Shown here: positions 5,961-6,131 of the stretch, one piece after another
How positions within the stretch are numbered: the stretch's first letter is position 1
Layout: each line of letters starts with the position of its first letter
Assembly (NCBI GenBank): GCA_052273485.1
Contig: DAVZID010000111.1
Location: 1 to 6,131, forward strand
From: Anthropogastromicrobium sp052273485
GTDB taxonomy: Bacteria; Bacillota; Clostridia; Lachnospirales; Lachnospiraceae
Direction of reading: 5' to 3'
DNA: 6,131 nucleotides
Position numbers and translations under genes: made by a program
Notes under the pieces: generated by a model
Database searches by the model: none
The model's input: the letters and a program-made list of their open reading frames with translations, nothing else
What the model was told of the DNA's origin: nothing

Positions 5961-6032
5961 AGCGCGAGACGGGATTCGAACCCGCGACCCTCGCCTTGGC
6001 AAGGCGATACTCCACCACTGAGCCACTCGCGC
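5961..6032 (-). tRNA. tRNA-Gly (anticodon GCC)
   Basis: A 72-nt cloverleaf without an encoded CCA. The 7-bp acceptor stem is perfect (GCGCGAG / CTCGCGC), with discriminator T as expected for glycine. The D stem is GCTC/GAGT with GG in the loop; the anticodon stem TCGCC/GGCGA closes the loop TTGCCAA, giving anticodon GCC, which reads GGC and GGU. The T arm has the GGGTTCGAATCCC core. D-loop GG and the T arm are intact, so it should serve ordinary translation. It lies 27 nt after tRNA-Gly(TCC), probably in the same transcript. Confidence 0.97.
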
Positions 6033-6059
6033 ATATGTTATACAGAATCGCTTCTGCAA

Positions 6060-6130
6060 AGCGGGTGATGGGAATCGAACCCACGTATCTAGCTTGGAAG
6101 GCTAGTGTTCTACCATTGAACTACACCCGC
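6060..6130 (-). tRNA. tRNA-Gly (anticodon TCC)
   Basis: A 71-nt cloverleaf without an encoded CCA, complete to within one base of the window edge. The acceptor stem GCGGGTG/CACCCGC is perfect, with discriminator T. The D arm is GTTC/GAAC with GG in the loop; the anticodon stem CTAGC/GCTAG closes the loop CTTCCAA, giving anticodon TCC, which reads GGA and GGG. The T arm has the TTCGATT loop. It is the first of the pair in transcription order; the promoter must lie beyond the right end. Confidence 0.97.
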
Positions 6131-6131
6131 A

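Overview
The window looks like chromosomal DNA of a low-to-mid GC Firmicute. It is most likely a Clostridia member, and Lachnospiraceae is my best guess. The evidence is the gdpP-rplI-dnaB gene order (also seen in Bacillus as yybT-rplI-dnaC), AGGAGG-like ribosome binding sites, sigma-A type promoters with extended -10 boxes, and tRNA genes without an encoded CCA. The taxonomic call is inference from gene content only.

Left part (1-4360, + strand). A leader with an extended -10 promoter precedes a three-gene cluster: gdpP (membrane-anchored cyclic-di-AMP phosphodiesterase, PAS / degenerate GGDEF / DHH-DHHA1), rplI (ribosomal protein L9) and dnaB (replicative helicase). The gaps are 51 and 5 nt, with no convincing terminator between the genes. 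A strong bidirectional terminator follows dnaB. The cluster joins second-messenger turnover, ribosome assembly and replication in what is probably one transcript. The most unusual item is a single CRISPR-repeat-like element (171-202) in the gdpP leader: an 8-bp stem followed directly by ATTGAAAC. There is no second copy, no array and no cas gene in the window.

Middle part (4375-5813, - strand). A convergent single gene encodes a secreted lipoprotein with a transglutaminase-like cysteine protease fold (Cys231/His257/Asp272). It has its own extended -10 promoter and a leader of about 130 nt with several possible hairpins. It shares the bidirectional terminator with dnaB.

Right part (5831-6131, - strand). 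Two glycine tRNA genes, anticodon UCC then GCC in the direction of transcription, are followed by an intrinsic terminator and then a second long hairpin that separates them from the lipoprotein gene. The 314-nt stretch 5647-5960 holds no convincing gene, only the lipoprotein leader and promoter plus these hairpins.

The genes themselves are ordinary housekeeping genes apart from the lipoprotein of unknown substrate. The points worth a second look are the orphan CRISPR-like repeat, the GdpP N-terminal extension, the structured lipoprotein leader and the 58-nt hairpin.
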